64,000 nt of DNA, from the NCBI RefSeq assembly GCF_027595985.1, contig NC_073302.1:404672503-404736502 (forward strand). The letters are read 5' to 3'. The notes beneath the pieces are model-generated. The model saw only the letters and a list, made by a program, of their open reading frames with translations. It was not told the DNA's origin and did no database searches. A program made the position numbers and the translations under genes. The DNA comes from Sorex araneus (Eukaryota; Chordata; Mammalia; Eulipotyphla; Soricidae). Below, in pieces: positions 41,424 to 54,225 of this stretch. The stretch's first letter is position 1, and each line of letters begins with the position of its first letter.

Positions 41424-41605
41424 TTTTTGGGGGTGGGGGGTGGGTGTCACACCTGGCTCTGTGCTCAGGGCTTTCTCCCAGCTCTGCGCTTAGGGATTAG
41501 TCCTGGAGGTACCTGGGGGACCATATGGGATGCCAGGGACAACACATGGGTGAGTCCATGTAAGTAAAGCAAGGGCCCTACCCACTGCCCTCAGGGGTCC
41601 AGTTC
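41424..41605 (-). mobile_element. S1 SINE, diverged
   Basis: GGGTGTCACACCTGGCTCTG through GGGCCCTACCCACTGC. Confidence 0.65.
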
Positions 41606-41712
41606 CAACCCTTTCTCTCTCGACCAGCCAGGGAACTGGGGACGAGTTCCGAAACCTCCTCTGCAGAAGAGGAAGAATTCTTCACGGGAATGTTGTGATC
41701 TTTAAACTAGTA

Positions 41713-41910
41713 GAAGTGGATCAGAGTAATAATACATTGGGTTAAGGCACTTGCCTTGCACGTGGCTCACCCAGATTTGATCCCTGGCATCCCATAGGGT
41801 CCCCTGAGCACCGTCAGGAGTGATACCTGAGTTCAGAGCCAGGAGTACCCTTGAGCATTGCCAGTGTGGCCCAAAATCAAAACCAAACCAAACCAAACCA
41901 AACAAAAAAA
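41713..41910 (+). mobile_element. S1 SINE
   Basis: GTGGATCAGAGTAATAATAC to GCCAGTGTGGCCCAAAATC with an (AAACC)n tail. Confidence 0.8.
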
Positions 41911-42243
41911 AGTTAGAAGTAAGCAAAGGGCTTAGGCCTGGCATATAGGGAAGGGCCCAGAGCAGGTGGTGACAGGTGACCTGGGTGTTTCAGGAATGCT
42001 CCAGGCACAGAGGAGGCGTTGAATGTTCATCACATCCAGGCTCAAATGTTAAATGAGCTCCCGGTCGGCTGCTGACTGGAGGAAGACTCGGTGAAATCAG
42101 GCAGGTTGCAGCGTTACAGCTGAGAAGCTGAAAGCGTCTCTCAAAGTGCAGAGAAGCATGTGCCAAAACCAGATCAAAGTTTGGGAAGGGACCTCAGGTA
42201 CCACTGAGTACAAATTCTTTTCTGGTTGAAAAACTGGAACCAG

Positions 42244-42435
42244 AGGGCGGAGTGATAGTACAGCAGGGAGGGCATTTGCCTTGTGTGCGGTGGACCTGGG
42301 TTTGATCCTCTGACCTCCCATAAGGCTCCCCAAGTAATGCTAGGAGTAATTACTGAGTGCAGAGCCAGGAGTTAACCCCTGAGCATGGCCGGTGTGACCC
42401 AAAATGCCAAAAAAACAAAAACAAAAACAAAAGAA
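42244..42435 (+). mobile_element. S1 SINE
   Basis: GGGCGGAGTGATAGTACAGC to GGTGTGACCCAAAATGCC with an (AAAAAC)n tail. Confidence 0.8.
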
Positions 42436-42573
42436 AGGGTCAAGTCAGTCCTCGGGACTCTGTCTCTCTGTCTCTCTGTCTCTCACAGCAGGTACTTAAC
42501 TAGTCTACTCGAGACTCATCAGACACCATTCTTCCCGAAAGAGCAGCCAGGGGCGTTAGAGCCACTGGCGCTA

Positions 42574-43225
<652 letters not shown>

Positions 43226-43227
43226 CA

Positions 43228-43385
43228 GGCTGGTCAGACAGTACAGGGGCCAAGACATTTGCCTTGCAGCCTGCCGATGTGCCCCCCTCCCCCCGCCTCC
43301 CCAGTTGAACCCTCAGCACCACATACAACCCCCACAGTGGTACTGGGGGTCACTCCTGAGCATCACCAGGCATAGCCCGGTGCCC
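43228..43385 (+). mobile_element. S1 SINE, diverged
   Basis: AGGCTGGTCAGACAGTACAGG to CCAGGCATAGCCCGG. Confidence 0.6.
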
Positions 43386-43478
43386 TCTCCTCCCCACCAA
43401 AGAACAAGACTTAAGTTTCAAAGTTGAACTTCAGCGTCCTCTGGATTACAAAAATCCAAGTATTAGCTATAGTCGCAG

Positions 43479-43648
43479 GGCCTGGAGCAATATTCCAGTG
43501 GACAGGGACCCTGCCCTGCATGTGGCCGACTCAGGTTCAATCCCCGGCATCCTGTACTGTCCTCCTATTACCGCCAGGAGTGATTCCTGAGTGCAGAGCC
43601 AGGAGTATCACCAGGTGTGGCCTGCCCCACCCCGCCAAAAAAAAAAGC
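43479..43648 (+). mobile_element. S1 SINE
   Basis: GGGCCTGGAGCAATATTCCAG to GGTGTGGCCTGCCCC with an A-rich tail. Confidence 0.75.
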
Positions 43649-43775
43649 TATAACTCTCAGAGATTTACCTGCTCTCAATCCACCAGGGGGTGGGGGATAC
43701 ATAAAAGGCAACCACACAGACCACTTCCTTGCAATCCCGTGACGGAGGTGGACCATGGCCATTGAGCTACAGTAT

Positions 43776-44022
43776 GACTGGAGCGAGAGCACGCGAATAG
43801 GGTGTTTGCCTTGCACGCGGCTGACCCGGGTTCAATTCCTCTGTCCCTCTCGGAGAGCCCGGCAAGCTACTGAGAGTATCCCCCCTGCATGGCAGAGCCT
43901 GGCAAGCTACCCATGGCGTATTCAATATGCCAAAAACAGTAACAACAAGTCTCACAATGGAGATGTTACAGGTGCCTGCTCGAGCAAATCGAGGAACAGG
44001 ACGACAGTGCTACAGTGCATGA
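43776..44022 (+). mobile_element. S2 SINE
   Basis: GACTGGAGCGAGAGCACGCG, S2 body, ending GGACGACAGTGCTACAGTGC without poly(A). Confidence 0.88.
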
Positions 44023-44306
44023 TTAAACAAAATTGACGGTGCAGCCTCTTTTTCTCTTAATACCAATTCGCAGATACCGAGATACCAAATTTTAAGTTAT
44101 GGTTCCTTCCCAGGTAACATTTTCCACCTTTTCCTGATTCTGTCACTGTTGACAAGGAGGCCAGCGCTGCCCACCGTATCCCCGCCTGGCCCGGGCCCAA
44201 AGGGAGGATTACTCAGGTCAGCTCGCCTCTTGACCTCGCCAGAGGACCCTTTGTTAACCAGCTGCTCTTGCAAAAACCAGAAAGCCACGAAAACCACCTT
44301 GAGTCA

Positions 44307-44573
<267 letters not shown>

Positions 44574-44894
44574 TCACTTCTAAATACCAATTTAGAACCA
44601 CACCATTTGAAAGACGGCAGCCGTGCAGAGCCCGGCTCACCTGAACACTGTCTGCAAGAGAAATGAGGAGCTGAGGGGGGTTTCCAGGGCTCAGCGCTGC
44701 TGCGGACCACGGCCCAGCTGGGAACGCTGCAGAGTTAGGGACTGTCCACTGGTACAGTGGACATGACCCAAGCCCAAATCCTAGTAGCTCCTTATTTCAT
44801 TTTCTACTATATCGCCAATTTTTTCTTTTTTTGGGGGGAGGGGGCTAGGCTGGGAGGTTTGGACCACAACCAGTTGTGCTCCGGAATCACTTTT

Positions 44895-45045
44895 TAAAAA
44901 TACTACTTTAAAAAAAAAAATACCATGATTTACAAAGTTGTTTATTATACAGTCATTTCAAGCACTTAAGTGTTCTAACACCACCAGTGTGACCTTCCTT
45001 CCACCAATATCCCAGTATCCCTCCCAATTCCACACTGCCCTCAGG
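44895..45045 (-). mobile_element. L1 3' end fragment (reverse)
   Basis: CTAACACCACCAGTGTGACC and CCACCAATATCCCAGTATCC resemble the reversed L1 tail at 4000-4060. Confidence 0.6.
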
Positions 45046-45239
45046 GATCTACTCTTGGCAGGCTTGGGGGAACCATATGGGGTGCTGGGGATAGAACCCA
45101 GTCAATCAATGAGCAAGGCCAATATCTTACCCACTGTTAGCCCATGTTTTGCCAAATTTAATGGATCAATTCCCTTAAAATCAATTTTCTCTCTTTTAAC
45201 TTACAAATGAGTAATTACCCAAAATAAGCACAATTATTT

Positions 45240-45395
45240 TTGTTTCATTCTTGGGACACACCTGGCAATGCTCAGGGGTTACTCCTAGCTCTGCACTCAG
45301 GAATTACTCCTGGCTGTGCTCAGGGGACCTTATGGGATGCCAGTGATTGAATCTGGGGAGGCCACTTGCTATTCTATCTCTTCAGCTCCTCTTTT
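45240..45395 (-). mobile_element. S1 SINE
   Basis: TTGGGACACACCTGGCAATGC through CTATCTCTTCAGCTCC. About 15 bp missing near the head. Confidence 0.75.
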
Positions 45396-45399
45396 GATA

Positions 45400-45795
45400 A
45401 CTTTAAAGTAGCTATTCACTGTTTGTCATACACTTTTCTTTTAAAAACACTTTCTGGAATGTTTTTAATAATCTCTTAAAACAATGAATGTGCTTCTGCC
45501 ATGTTTTTTTTACAGTCCACACTACCATGCGTTAGCACACTGGCCACAAGTGAGCTGTTTGCATCCCTGTATTTCAGAGACTTAGCAGTAAAAAGAGCAG
45601 AGATGGGGAAATGAAAGTACTTATTTATAAAGCACCGAACTGGGTGAGCTAAAAAGCTAACAAAAAATGGGATGTAAGTTATACAACTCATATACACACA
45701 TATGTAAAATGGAAAACTATATTAAAGATCAATTCTCAATGTGACCGGAAATAGTTTCTTGGCACTCCGAAAAAGGGCTGAGAGAGACTGCAGGG
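45400..45795. other. Intronic stretch without recognised element
   Basis: About 390 AT-rich bp of PUS7 intron. No gene signal. Confidence 0.35.
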
Positions 45796-46077
45796 TTGAA
45801 GGCAGCCCCTGCCACAGCCCAGGTGGGTGTGGCCCTCGGGCATGGCATGGTGCCCTCAAACACAGCCAGGATGAGCCTCTGAGCACTGCCAAGTGTGACC
45901 AAAAAAAAAATATATATATATATATACAAAAAATTCGAGATTAGGGCTGGGGGATGATGTCCAAGTGATAGAACACATGTATTCCACACCTCTTATGGCC
46001 CAGGAAGGATACGCAGCATGCCATGGTTCACTAGCACTGTGTGGGGGGCCTCCACAAGAGTAAACAATAATGTGGGT

Positions 46078-46270
46078 GCGGGGGCAGAGTGATAGCACAG
46101 CAAGTAGGGCACTTGTCTTGCACGAGATTGATCGGAGTTCGATCCCCGGCATCCCATATGGTCCCCTGAGCACTGCCAGGAGTAATTTCCTGAGTACAGA
46201 GCCAAGAGTAAAGCCCTGAGCATTTTGTGTGAACCAAAAACCAAACCCTGCCAAAAAAAAAAAAAAAACA
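46078..46270 (+). mobile_element. S1 SINE
   Basis: GGGGCAGAGTGATAGCACAG through GTTCGATCCCCGGCATCC to GTGTGAACCAAAAACC. Confidence 0.85.
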
Positions 46271-46489
46271 CAAAGAACTGAGTGCAGAGAAAATTTTGAT
46301 ACTCTGAAAGAGGGCTGAGAGATCACCTGAATATCACCGGGTGTGGCACAAAAACCAGAAGAAAAGAAATAATAATAATAATTAAAAAATAACTGCATCT
46401 TTGAATTCTTGAAATAGCGTGAGGATGCAGTTCAATGGCAGAGTGCATATGGCCCTAAGTTTTATGCTCAGGCCCCCCCCCAAAAAAAG

Positions 46490-46672
46490 GGGGGCTGGAG
46501 CGATAGTACAGTGGGTAGGGCATTTGCCTTATAGGCGGCCAACCAGGGTTCGATTCCCAGCATCCCATAAGGTCCCCTGAGCACCACCATGGGTAATTCC
46601 TGAGTGCAGAGCCAGGAGCAACCCCTGTGCATCGCTGGTGTGACCCAAAAAGCCAAAAAAAAAAAAAAAAAA
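46490..46672 (+). mobile_element. S1 SINE, near-consensus
   Basis: GGGGCTGGAGCGATAGTACAG to GGTGTGACCCAAAAAGCC with a pure poly(A) tail. Confidence 0.9.
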
Positions 46673-46679
46673 AGTCACG

Positions 46680-46832
46680 GAGGACTGAGTGCAGCTAAAT
46701 TAGGAGTGCAGCACACAGGAGTTTGGGGTTCCATGCCCAGTACTGCATGATCTCTTAGCACCCCCAGGAGCAAACCCAGCAAGCACAGAGCTGGCAGCAG
46801 CTCCTGAGCACCACTAGGTGTGGCCCTTAAAC
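46680..46832 (+). mobile_element. S1-like SINE, old
   Basis: Diverged body from CCATGCCCAGTACTGCATG to GGTGTGGCCCTTAAACC. Confidence 0.5.
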
Positions 46833-47023
46833 CAACCCTAATGGCTGGGGACAAGGCTTCAAGGGGAGAATCACTTGCCTCTGGGAGCCCCTGGTTCAAT
46901 CCCTAGCTCTGAATGGTTCCCCTCCAACCACACCCAGCTCCCCCCTGTCCCCCCCACAATATCAGAAGAGCTGTCCCTCAGAGTAGCCAAAAACTATACC
47001 TCAAAACAGAAATCAACAAAATC

Positions 47024-47213
47024 AGGGGCCAGAACAATATGTACAGTAAGGAGGGTGCTTGCTTTGGAGGTGATTTGATCCCTGGCATCCCATATAGTCC
47101 CCCGAGCACTACTAGGAGTTAATTTCTCAGTGCAGAGGCAGGAGTAACCCTTGAACATCGCCGGGTGTGACCCAAAAAGCAAAAACAGCAAAAACCAAAA
47201 CAAAACAAAACAA
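47024..47213 (+). mobile_element. S1 SINE
   Basis: GGGGCCAGAACAATATGTAC to GGTGTGACCCAAAAAGC. AACAAAATCAG flanks at about 47013 and 47221 as TSD. About 15 bp missing before the B box. Confidence 0.85.
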
Positions 47214-47384
47214 AATAACCCAACAAAATCAGAAATAGGACCAAAGTTAACAGGCAACAGGGCTTCAGTTCTATCAGTGATATGAGTGAGAGGTACAGCC
47301 ACAGACCTCAAACACAAGTTCCACAGAACTGAAGAGATCTAAGTGGCAGCCACTGGAACTTGGTAATGTGCCTGTCGAGTTCAC

Positions 47385-47520
47385 AGTCTGGGGTGGAATG
47401 GGGGTTGGGATAGGGGAGAATCTGGGAACATTGGGACCAGTGTTGAATTACTGTATGCCTAAAACATGACTATTAATAACTTTGGAAATCATGGCTCTTT
47501 TATTAAAATTAAAAAGAAAA
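47385..47520 (+). mobile_element. L1 3' end fragment
   Basis: GGTGGAATGGGGGTTGGGAT, GGGACCAGTGTTGAATTACTG and a TTATTAAAATTAAAAAG tail. Confidence 0.5.
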
Positions 47521-47526
47521 AGAAAT

Positions 47527-47698
47527 AGGGGTCAGAGAACTCATTACAGCAGGTAAAGCACTTGCCTTGCATGCAGTTCAACTAGGTTCCATCCCTGACA
47601 CTTCATGTAATCCCCTGCATACCTCCAGGAGTGACCCCTGAGTACAGAGCCAGGAATAAGACCTGAGCACATCTGGATACGCTCCCCAAACCAAAACA
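47527..47698 (+). mobile_element. S1 SINE, diverged
   Basis: GGGGTCAGAGAACTCATTAC to CTGGATACGCTCCCC. Confidence 0.65.
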
Positions 47699-47849
47699 GG
47701 GAAAAGCAGCCCAACCACAAAAACAACTAAAACCCAAGAAATAACTACACCAACCTGGAGGTATTTACACATGTAACTATATAAAGCAGTTCTGCAAACA
47801 TATAACCGTATATATATTCTATTTTTCTTAATAAGAATTTTATTCTCAC

Positions 47850-47911
47850 CTCCAGATCGGGGTTTCAATATTAAATCCATGACTTCGGCCCAGGAGTTTT
47901 GAAGTATAGCT
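47850..47911 (-). CDS. PUS7: PUS7 coding exon (codons 392-413), 62 bp
   Basis: Reads [20 protein letters not shown]. Acceptor GATTTTAG/AGCTAT, donor CTGGAG/GTGAGAA. The shortest exon here. Its length is not a multiple of three, so skipping it would break the frame within the TRUD domain. Human SWTEV is SWAEV. Confidence 0.97.
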
Positions 47912-48134
47912 CTAAAATCAAATAGCATTAATTTAAGGTACTTAAAATTTGAGATGAGTTTTATATGCTCAAAACTGTGGCATTAACAAATCATAACTGC
48001 CTATTAAACTTTACTCAGCAAGTACAACACATTAATATGACATGGACTTCAGACGAGATAGGGCATGTTTAGGGTGGTATGGCCATAGACTGATATGGAC
48101 TTCAAATTTAAATGCCAAACAAACTTTAAAAGAG

Positions 48135-48275
48135 GGGCCTGAGTGATAGGACAGTGTGTAGGGTACTTGCCTCGTACGTGGTTGACCTGGGTTCAATCCC
48201 CAGTACCATATATGGTCTCCTGAGCATGGCCAAGAATAAGCCCTGAGCACACTGGGTATGACCGAAACTCCCACT
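48135..48275 (+). mobile_element. S1 SINE
   Basis: GGGGCCTGAGTGATAGGACAG to CTGGGTATGACCGAAAC. Body shortened. Confidence 0.75.
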
Positions 48276-48557
48276 CCACCAAGAAAAGGAAAACAATATT
48301 TTCCATAAATTTACTTATTTACTTAGTTAGCTTTTGTGACCAAAGCAGGAAGTGCTCAAGGGCTACTCCTGGCTCTGTGCTCAGGATCTGCTCCCAGCAG
48401 AACTCAGGAGACCACCAGGTACTGGACTTGAGCCTGCAGCTCTGCATGCAGAGCCTTTGCTCGGCCCACTGCGCTCTCTCCCATGTCCAATGTTATGGCC
48501 CAGCCGTAACATTGAGCACCGTTTCAGTTTTCTTTTTAAGAATTAACTTTTAATTTT

Positions 48558-48738
48558 GATTTATTTATTTTTGCTTTATTGGGTCACACCCGGCGATGCA
48601 CAGGGGTTACTCCTGGTTCATGCACTCAGGAATTACTCCTGGCGGTGCTCAGGGGACCATATGGGATGCTGGGAATTGAACCCGGGTTGGCAGTGTACAA
48701 GGCAAATGCCCTACCCACTGTGCTATCACTCCAGCCCT
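48558..48738 (-). mobile_element. S1 SINE, near-consensus
   Basis: TTATTGGGTCACACCCGGCG through TATCACTCCAGCCC. Confidence 0.88.
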
Positions 48739-49159
48739 GCATCATTTCAGTTTTAAGATATATGACAGTATAAATATAATCTACATGTGTGTCAGCCAAC
48801 TGAAGTCTTCACATCCCCGAACTTTCTTGAAATTTCTCAAAACTCCCTATGGTTAATGCTTTTCTCTTTATTTAGTCACCGCCTTGGGAGCCCACAACTT
48901 ATGGTACTTGGGGGCTACTCCTGGCATAGTGCTCAGCAGTGCTGGGGTCAATGCAGCGCTGGGGACTGGATCCGCACTCCCACATGCAAAACATGAACTC
49001 TCATCCTTTGAGCCACCTGTCTGGCCCTTTAAATACCTTCACACCTAGGAAAACGGAAGGAATACAATTTATCTATCCTCGATCTTTCTTATGTCAATGA
49101 AAGTAGGTTTTTTTTTATGTTTTTCTAAAATATTATTTTTTTATAAAAATAAAGTTACT

Positions 49160-49252
49160 GGGGCCAGAGTGATAATACAGTGTGCAGGGCAATCTGCCTT
49201 GCATGCGGCTGACTCCAGTTCGATCCCCAATCTCCCATATAGTTCCCTGAGC
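49160..49252 (+). mobile_element. S1 SINE head and half body
   Basis: GGGGCCAGAGTGATAATACAG to AGTTCCCTGAGCA. It is cut by the following S2. Confidence 0.75.
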
Positions 49253-49400
49253 ACTGTCACTGTCACTGTCATCCCACTGCTCATCGATTTGCTTGAGCAG
49301 GCACCAGTAACATCTCCATTGTGAGACTTGATTTTTGGAATATCGACTATGCCACGGGTAACCTGCCAGGCTCTGCTGTGCGGGCGGGATGCTCAGGGCT
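49253..49400 (-). mobile_element. S2 SINE, head missing, 6-nt tandem tail
   Basis: Starts with CACTGTCACTGTCACTGTC, then the S2 body. It ends in GCTCTGCTGTGCGGGCGGG without the tRNA-like head. Confidence 0.8.
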
Positions 49401-49699
49401 TCCAGCACAGTAGGACAAGCATGAGGACTTCAGCTTAGCTCCGGCAAGAGAAGGAAAAAGAAATAACCAAACATTCTTACCTGGTTGTGGAATCCCGCTG
49501 AGAAAAAATTTTCCCTACCTTACACATAAGAAACTCTGCTAACTAACTGCTCTTCTAACTAATTAGGACTTATTTTTTTACATTTAACATAAGGATTAAA
49601 TAAGGATCTGTATGTTAAATTGCATAAAATACAGTTTAGTATCTACTGGTGGTATCATACGGATTTTTAAAAAAAAATTTTTTAAAGAGGTAAGCTTTG

Positions 49700-49897
49700 G
49701 GGCTGGAGTGATAGCACAGCGGGTAGGGTGTTTGCCTTGCATTGAGGCCGACCCGGGTTCAAATCCCAGCATCCCATATGGTCCTCTGAGCACCGCCAGG
49801 GGTGATTCCTGAGTGCATGAGCCAGGAGTGACCCTTGTGCATTGCTGGGTGTTACCCAAAAAGCAAAAAATAAACTAAACTAAAATAAAATAAAATA
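49700..49897 (+). mobile_element. S1 SINE with 16-bp TSD
   Basis: Complete S1 with an (AAAAT)n tail. Exact TSD AAAGAGGTAAGCTTTG at 49684-49699 and 49898-49913. Confidence 0.95.
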
Positions 49898-49943
49898 AAA
49901 GAGGTAAGCTTTGTTTCCAGTTATTTAAGAGGGTTTAAAAAAA

Positions 49944-50128
49944 AATTTTTTTTTTTGAGGGTATGTGGTTTAGGCTACACCTGGCGATGCTCAGGGGTTA
50001 CTCCTGACTCTGCACTCAGGTATCATTCCCAGTGTCGCTCAGGGGACCATATGGGACGCTGAGGATCGAACCTGGTCAGCCATGTGCAAGGCAAATGCCC
50101 TACCCACTGTACTATCGCCCTGGCCTCC
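49944..50128 (-). mobile_element. S1 SINE
   Basis: GGCTACACCTGGCGATGCTC through TATCGCCCTGGCCTCC. Confidence 0.8.
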
Positions 50129-50487
50129 ATATGGATTTTTAATCTGCTACTGCAGTGAATCACATTAATAGATTTCCTGCTGCAGGCAGTCCTACAGTGC
50201 TAGACGAAGGCCATGCTTGATTAGCACAGCTGATATTTGCCATTCACAATGAATCTACACACACATGTGCTCGCGCACACAAACAAACACACACACATAG
50301 CACATCCCCCCCCCATACTGAATAAACTGATTATATATTCTGCCATAGCTTCTATATATATTCTGAGGGTAGGGGAGAAGCTCAACCTGGGAACACGTTA
50401 TTGCATGCCTGAGGCCTCACACCACACAGTCCCCTGGGCAATGCTGGGAGCTGTGGACCTGGCCGTCTACACTAAGACTGTCTTCCA

Positions 50488-50625
50488 TGGGGCTGGAAAG
50501 AATACAGCCTGCTGTACTGTTTCAATCTCTGGCACCCCATATGGTGCCAGCTCAGACGAATGATTCCTGAGTGCAGAGCTAGGAGTACGCATAGCTAGGG
50601 GTGGCTCCCAAACAAAAACAAACAA
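50488..50625 (+). mobile_element. S1 SINE, diverged
   Basis: GGGGCTGGAAAGAATACAGCC to GGGGTGGCTCCCAAAC. Confidence 0.55.
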
Positions 50626-50639
50626 AACGATTGTTTTCT

Positions 50640-52165
50640 ATTTTTCTTAATCTTCTTCTCTCCACCTTCTTTTAAAAACATTTATGGTAATATATGCATA
50701 AAACATGACCAAAATCAATGCGAATTCTGTGACTTTATGTACATCCTGGTGTGGTGCACCCACAACCCTCCCCCCACTCAGAACATTTCCCACTTTCCCT
50801 CACAAAACGGCACATGAATCAGTGACCCGTCCTCCCCCATCTGCCCAGCTCCCTGTGACCACTGGTCTATTTCTGCTCTGGGGCTGGGACTACCTTAGGA
50901 GACTTAAGTAGAAAAATTATTCAATATTTATCCTCTTCTGACTGGCTCCTTTCACTTGCCATAAAAGTCTTCAAAGGCTTATTCATACTGAAGCATGAGC
51001 CTGGAAAATTTTCTTCTTTTTGAGGATGAATGCTATTCCACATTTTGTTTACCCATTCAGTCAATGAATAGTTGGTTACTTCCACCTTGTGATTACGGTG
51101 AATAATGCTCTTACTGAGAGCATCAGTATATAATTATCTTAGCCAGTCGCTGCCCTCACGACTTTGGGGCACATATCCAGAAATGGAATTGCTAGATCAT
51201 AATGTAATTCTGTTTAATCTTCTGAGGAAATGCCTACTCATATTACCGCTGGCCTGGACCTTGACAACCATTAATCAACCCCCCCGTCTCTGAAGCTTTG
51301 CCTATACTGGAAACTTCATCTGAATGAATTAAACAATGTGTGACCTTCCGTGAGAAACTTACTCCCACTGACTAGAGCATGTTCAAGGTCCACCCATGTT
51401 GTAATCCATATCAGTACTTCCTTCCTTTTAACCACTGAATACTCAGAAATTGTACAAATAGACCACATTTGGTTGCTCCATTCATCAGATGCTAATTTTA
51501 CTCTGTCTCTGTCTCTCTCGTGTGTGCGTGTGCACGCGTGCTCAGGGTCCAAGCAGTGCTCAGAAGGTCTGGGGGAGGAGGGGGGTTGGACAGTGACTCT
51601 TGGCCAAGCTGGTGATGCTTCTTGGGCCCTGTGGTGCTGGAGGTGCCCAGGCCATCCCTGTGATCTTGGGGGCCTCCAGGGACACACCCAGTGGTGCTGA
51701 GGGGATTCCATAGTGGCAAGAATCAAACCACTGCACCATCTCCCAACATTTTTAATTGCTACGAACACTGGTGCAAATGTACCTGTGGACACATATCTCT
51801 CATTCTCTTGGGTATATATCAGAGAATGGCAACTATATTTCATCTTCTGGAGAACTGTCAGACTATCTAAGAACATCCACTGTGTTGTGTCACACTCAGC
51901 AGTGCGTGAGGATGCCAACCTCCCCATGTCTCACCAAATATCCCTGCTGCAGCTCTTATGCTAGCCACTGTGCTAGGTGCGATGGATCTCTTACTGGGTT
52001 TGGAACTGTTCTGCCTCAGTGATCAATGAAGAGTATTCAGTGGTCAGTTATGTTCTCTGGATAAATGTTCAGATCCTTTGCCCATTTTCAGATTGGGTCC
52101 CTGGACTTTTTGTTGCTGAAATGCAAGAATATATAAAATATTCTGGATACAAATCATTCTCCCAT
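50640..52165 (-). mobile_element. Ancient L1 (L1M-like), reverse
   Basis: Order CCACATTTTGTTTACCCATTC, GGAATTGCTAGATCATAATG, GAACACTGGTGCAAATGTACC and AATGTTCAGATCCTTTGCCC fits reversed old L1 3' sequence, in two or more overlapping pieces. A decayed SINE-like insert lies at about 51540-51745. No coding capacity; sense to PUS7. Confidence 0.7.
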
Positions 52166-52174
52166 ACTTATTTA

Positions 52175-52350
52175 TTGGGGGAGGGGGCTTGTACTACACC
52201 TGGCTGTGCTCAGGGACCATTCCTAGTGGGCTTGGCTGCCTGGAACTCTACTTTGGGGATGAGTGGGGGGGGGATTTATGACATACAATGCGTGGCAAAC
52301 ACAGCTGCATGCCAGGCAAATGCCTTACCTTCTGAACTACCTTCTGGAAC
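52175..52350 (-). mobile_element. S1 SINE, diverged
   Basis: CTTGTACTACACCTGGCTGTGC through CTGAACTACCTTCTGGAACC. Confidence 0.55.
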
Positions 52351-52575
52351 CCACTCTTTCTGCTAAAATTATATACACTGAGGGCTTGTTTTTTCCCCCT
52401 CAGGAATAGAGGTCAAAACAGTGGGATGTCTTCTAATTAGGAATATCTTTGTGTGAGTGTGTGTGTGGGGGGAGGGGGGAGAGAGGGAAGGGTGGGGAGG
52501 TTGGGCCATACCTGACACTAATCAGAGCTTACTCCTGGCTCTGCATTCAGGAATCATGCCTAGCAGTGTTAAGGA

Positions 52576-52750
52576 TTTTTTTTTTTTCTTTTTGGGTCAC
52601 AATCGGCAATGCACAGGGGTTACTCTCCTGGCTCTGTACTCAGGAATTACACCTGGCAGTGCTTGGGGGACCATATGGGATGCTGGGGATCGAATCTGGG
52701 TGGGCCGCGTGCAGGGAAAATGCCCTACCCGCTGTGCTATTGCTCCAGCC
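52576..52750 (-). mobile_element. S1 SINE inside an older S1
   Basis: CTTTTTGGGTCACAATCGGC through ATTGCTCCAGCCC. The older host is visible at about 52500-52575 and 52795-52840. Confidence 0.85.
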
Positions 52751-52966
52751 CATTTGGGAAATCTTTTACAGTGCCACGGAATCTAACCACTGGTATTTGG
52801 AAGTGTGCAAGCACCCTACCTGCTGTACTCTCTCTTTGGACCAGGGAAATATACTTAGTTTGTGGTAACTGTTGGTTTGGCACTTTGAACTGACTATACC
52901 AATTTAGAGAATACTGTACAAAATTTATTCCTGGCTAAATTCTCTATCTTTTTTTTTTTTTTTTTG

Positions 52967-53075
52967 CTTCAATCCCCAGTACTTTCTTCAGCCTGCCAGG
53001 AGTGATCCTGAGCACATAGCCAGGAGTAAGCTCTGAGCACTGCTAGGTATAGCCCCAAAACCAAAACCAATCAAA
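52967..53075 (+). mobile_element. S1 SINE, 3' half
   Basis: TCAATCCCCAGTACTTTC to GCTAGGTATAGCCCCAAAACC. Its 5' edge is a poly-T run. Confidence 0.6.
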
Positions 53076-53157
53076 CAAAACCCCCCTAAATTAAAAATGA
53101 AATTAATTTTATTTGGTAAATTAAGTGAGTCCCACACCATTCCCCCTCTCACCCCTT

Positions 53158-53325
53158 GTGGAGGGGAGGTGGTTTAAGTCACACCTGGTGCTGCCTAGGG
53201 GCTATTACTGACTCTGTAACTCAGGGCTGACCCCTGCTGGTGCTCAGGCAACCATGCGTGGTACCAGGGACTGCACGGGGGTTGACAAGACAATTGCCTT
53301 AACCCCTGCACTAGCTTTATGAACC
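53158..53325 (-). mobile_element. S1 SINE, diverged
   Basis: TTTAAGTCACACCTGGTGCTG through ACTAGCTTTATGAACCC. Confidence 0.6.
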
Positions 53326-53573
53326 CCCACTATTTTCTTTCCGAGGTGGTGGTGGCAGCGGGGAAGGCAGAGCCAAGTCTAAGAGGCTGGGAAGCACCTG
53401 TCCAGAGAGAGCACCCAGCCCATCCTCTCCACCCGGGGCCTGGACGGATGCTACCTGCTGCTCATGGGAGGGTTACTTCCTGACCCACGCAATGACTATC
53501 AAAAAAGAAAACAAGAATAACCCCCTGGACAGGCTGGGGTGGAAGAAACACTTCTCAGAATTTATCCTACTGA

Positions 53574-53751
53574 TTTTTTTTTTCTTTTCTTTTTGGTTCA
53601 CACCTGGCGATGCTCAGGGGTTACTCCTGGCTCTGCACTCAGGAATCACTCCTGGCGGTGCTCAGGGAACCATAGCTGGGATGCTGGGAATCGAACCTGG
53701 GTCGGCTGTGTGCAAGACAAACGCCCTACCCGCTGTGCTATTGCTCTAGCC
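53574..53751 (-). mobile_element. S1 SINE, near-consensus
   Basis: CTTTTTGGTTCACACCTGGC through ATTGCTCTAGCCC. CTGATTT(C/T) flanks as a TSD. Confidence 0.88.
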
Positions 53752-54058
53752 CTGATTTCTTTTTTTCTTTAACTTTGTGCGTGCATTATTTTTAAACAGG
53801 AAAAAAAGAAAAAGGACCAAGAAGATCATTCCAAGGCTAGTGCACATGCTTTGCATGCCAAATATCTGGGTTCTATTCCTGGCAATACAAAGACTCCCCC
53901 CTAACACTGTGTAGGGAGTAGCCCTGAGTGCTACTGGGTATGCCCTGATGGGGGTACAGTATGGTAACACTGTACGTCTAAGACAGAAAACCACACACTC
54001 TTTTAAACATTGTTACCTCAATAAAAATAAAGTTAGAAACCATGAAAAAAAAAAACTT

Positions 54059-54195
54059 CTGGGGCATAGAGGTCGTACAGTGACCGGCCCAGATTCTATC
54101 CCTGGTACCACCCCTGAGGACAGCCAGGAGTAATGCCTGAGCACAGAGCCAGGAGTAAGCCCTGGGCACCGCTGAGGAGTGTGGTCCAAAATCCA
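54059..54195 (+). mobile_element. S1 SINE fragment beside PUS7 exon
   Basis: Shortened S1 ending GAGTGTGGTCCAAAATCC, only about 30 bp beyond the donor of the PUS7 exon at 54226. Confidence 0.65.
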
Positions 54196-54225
54196 ATGGA
54201 AAAAAAAAATAAAGAAAGAACAAAC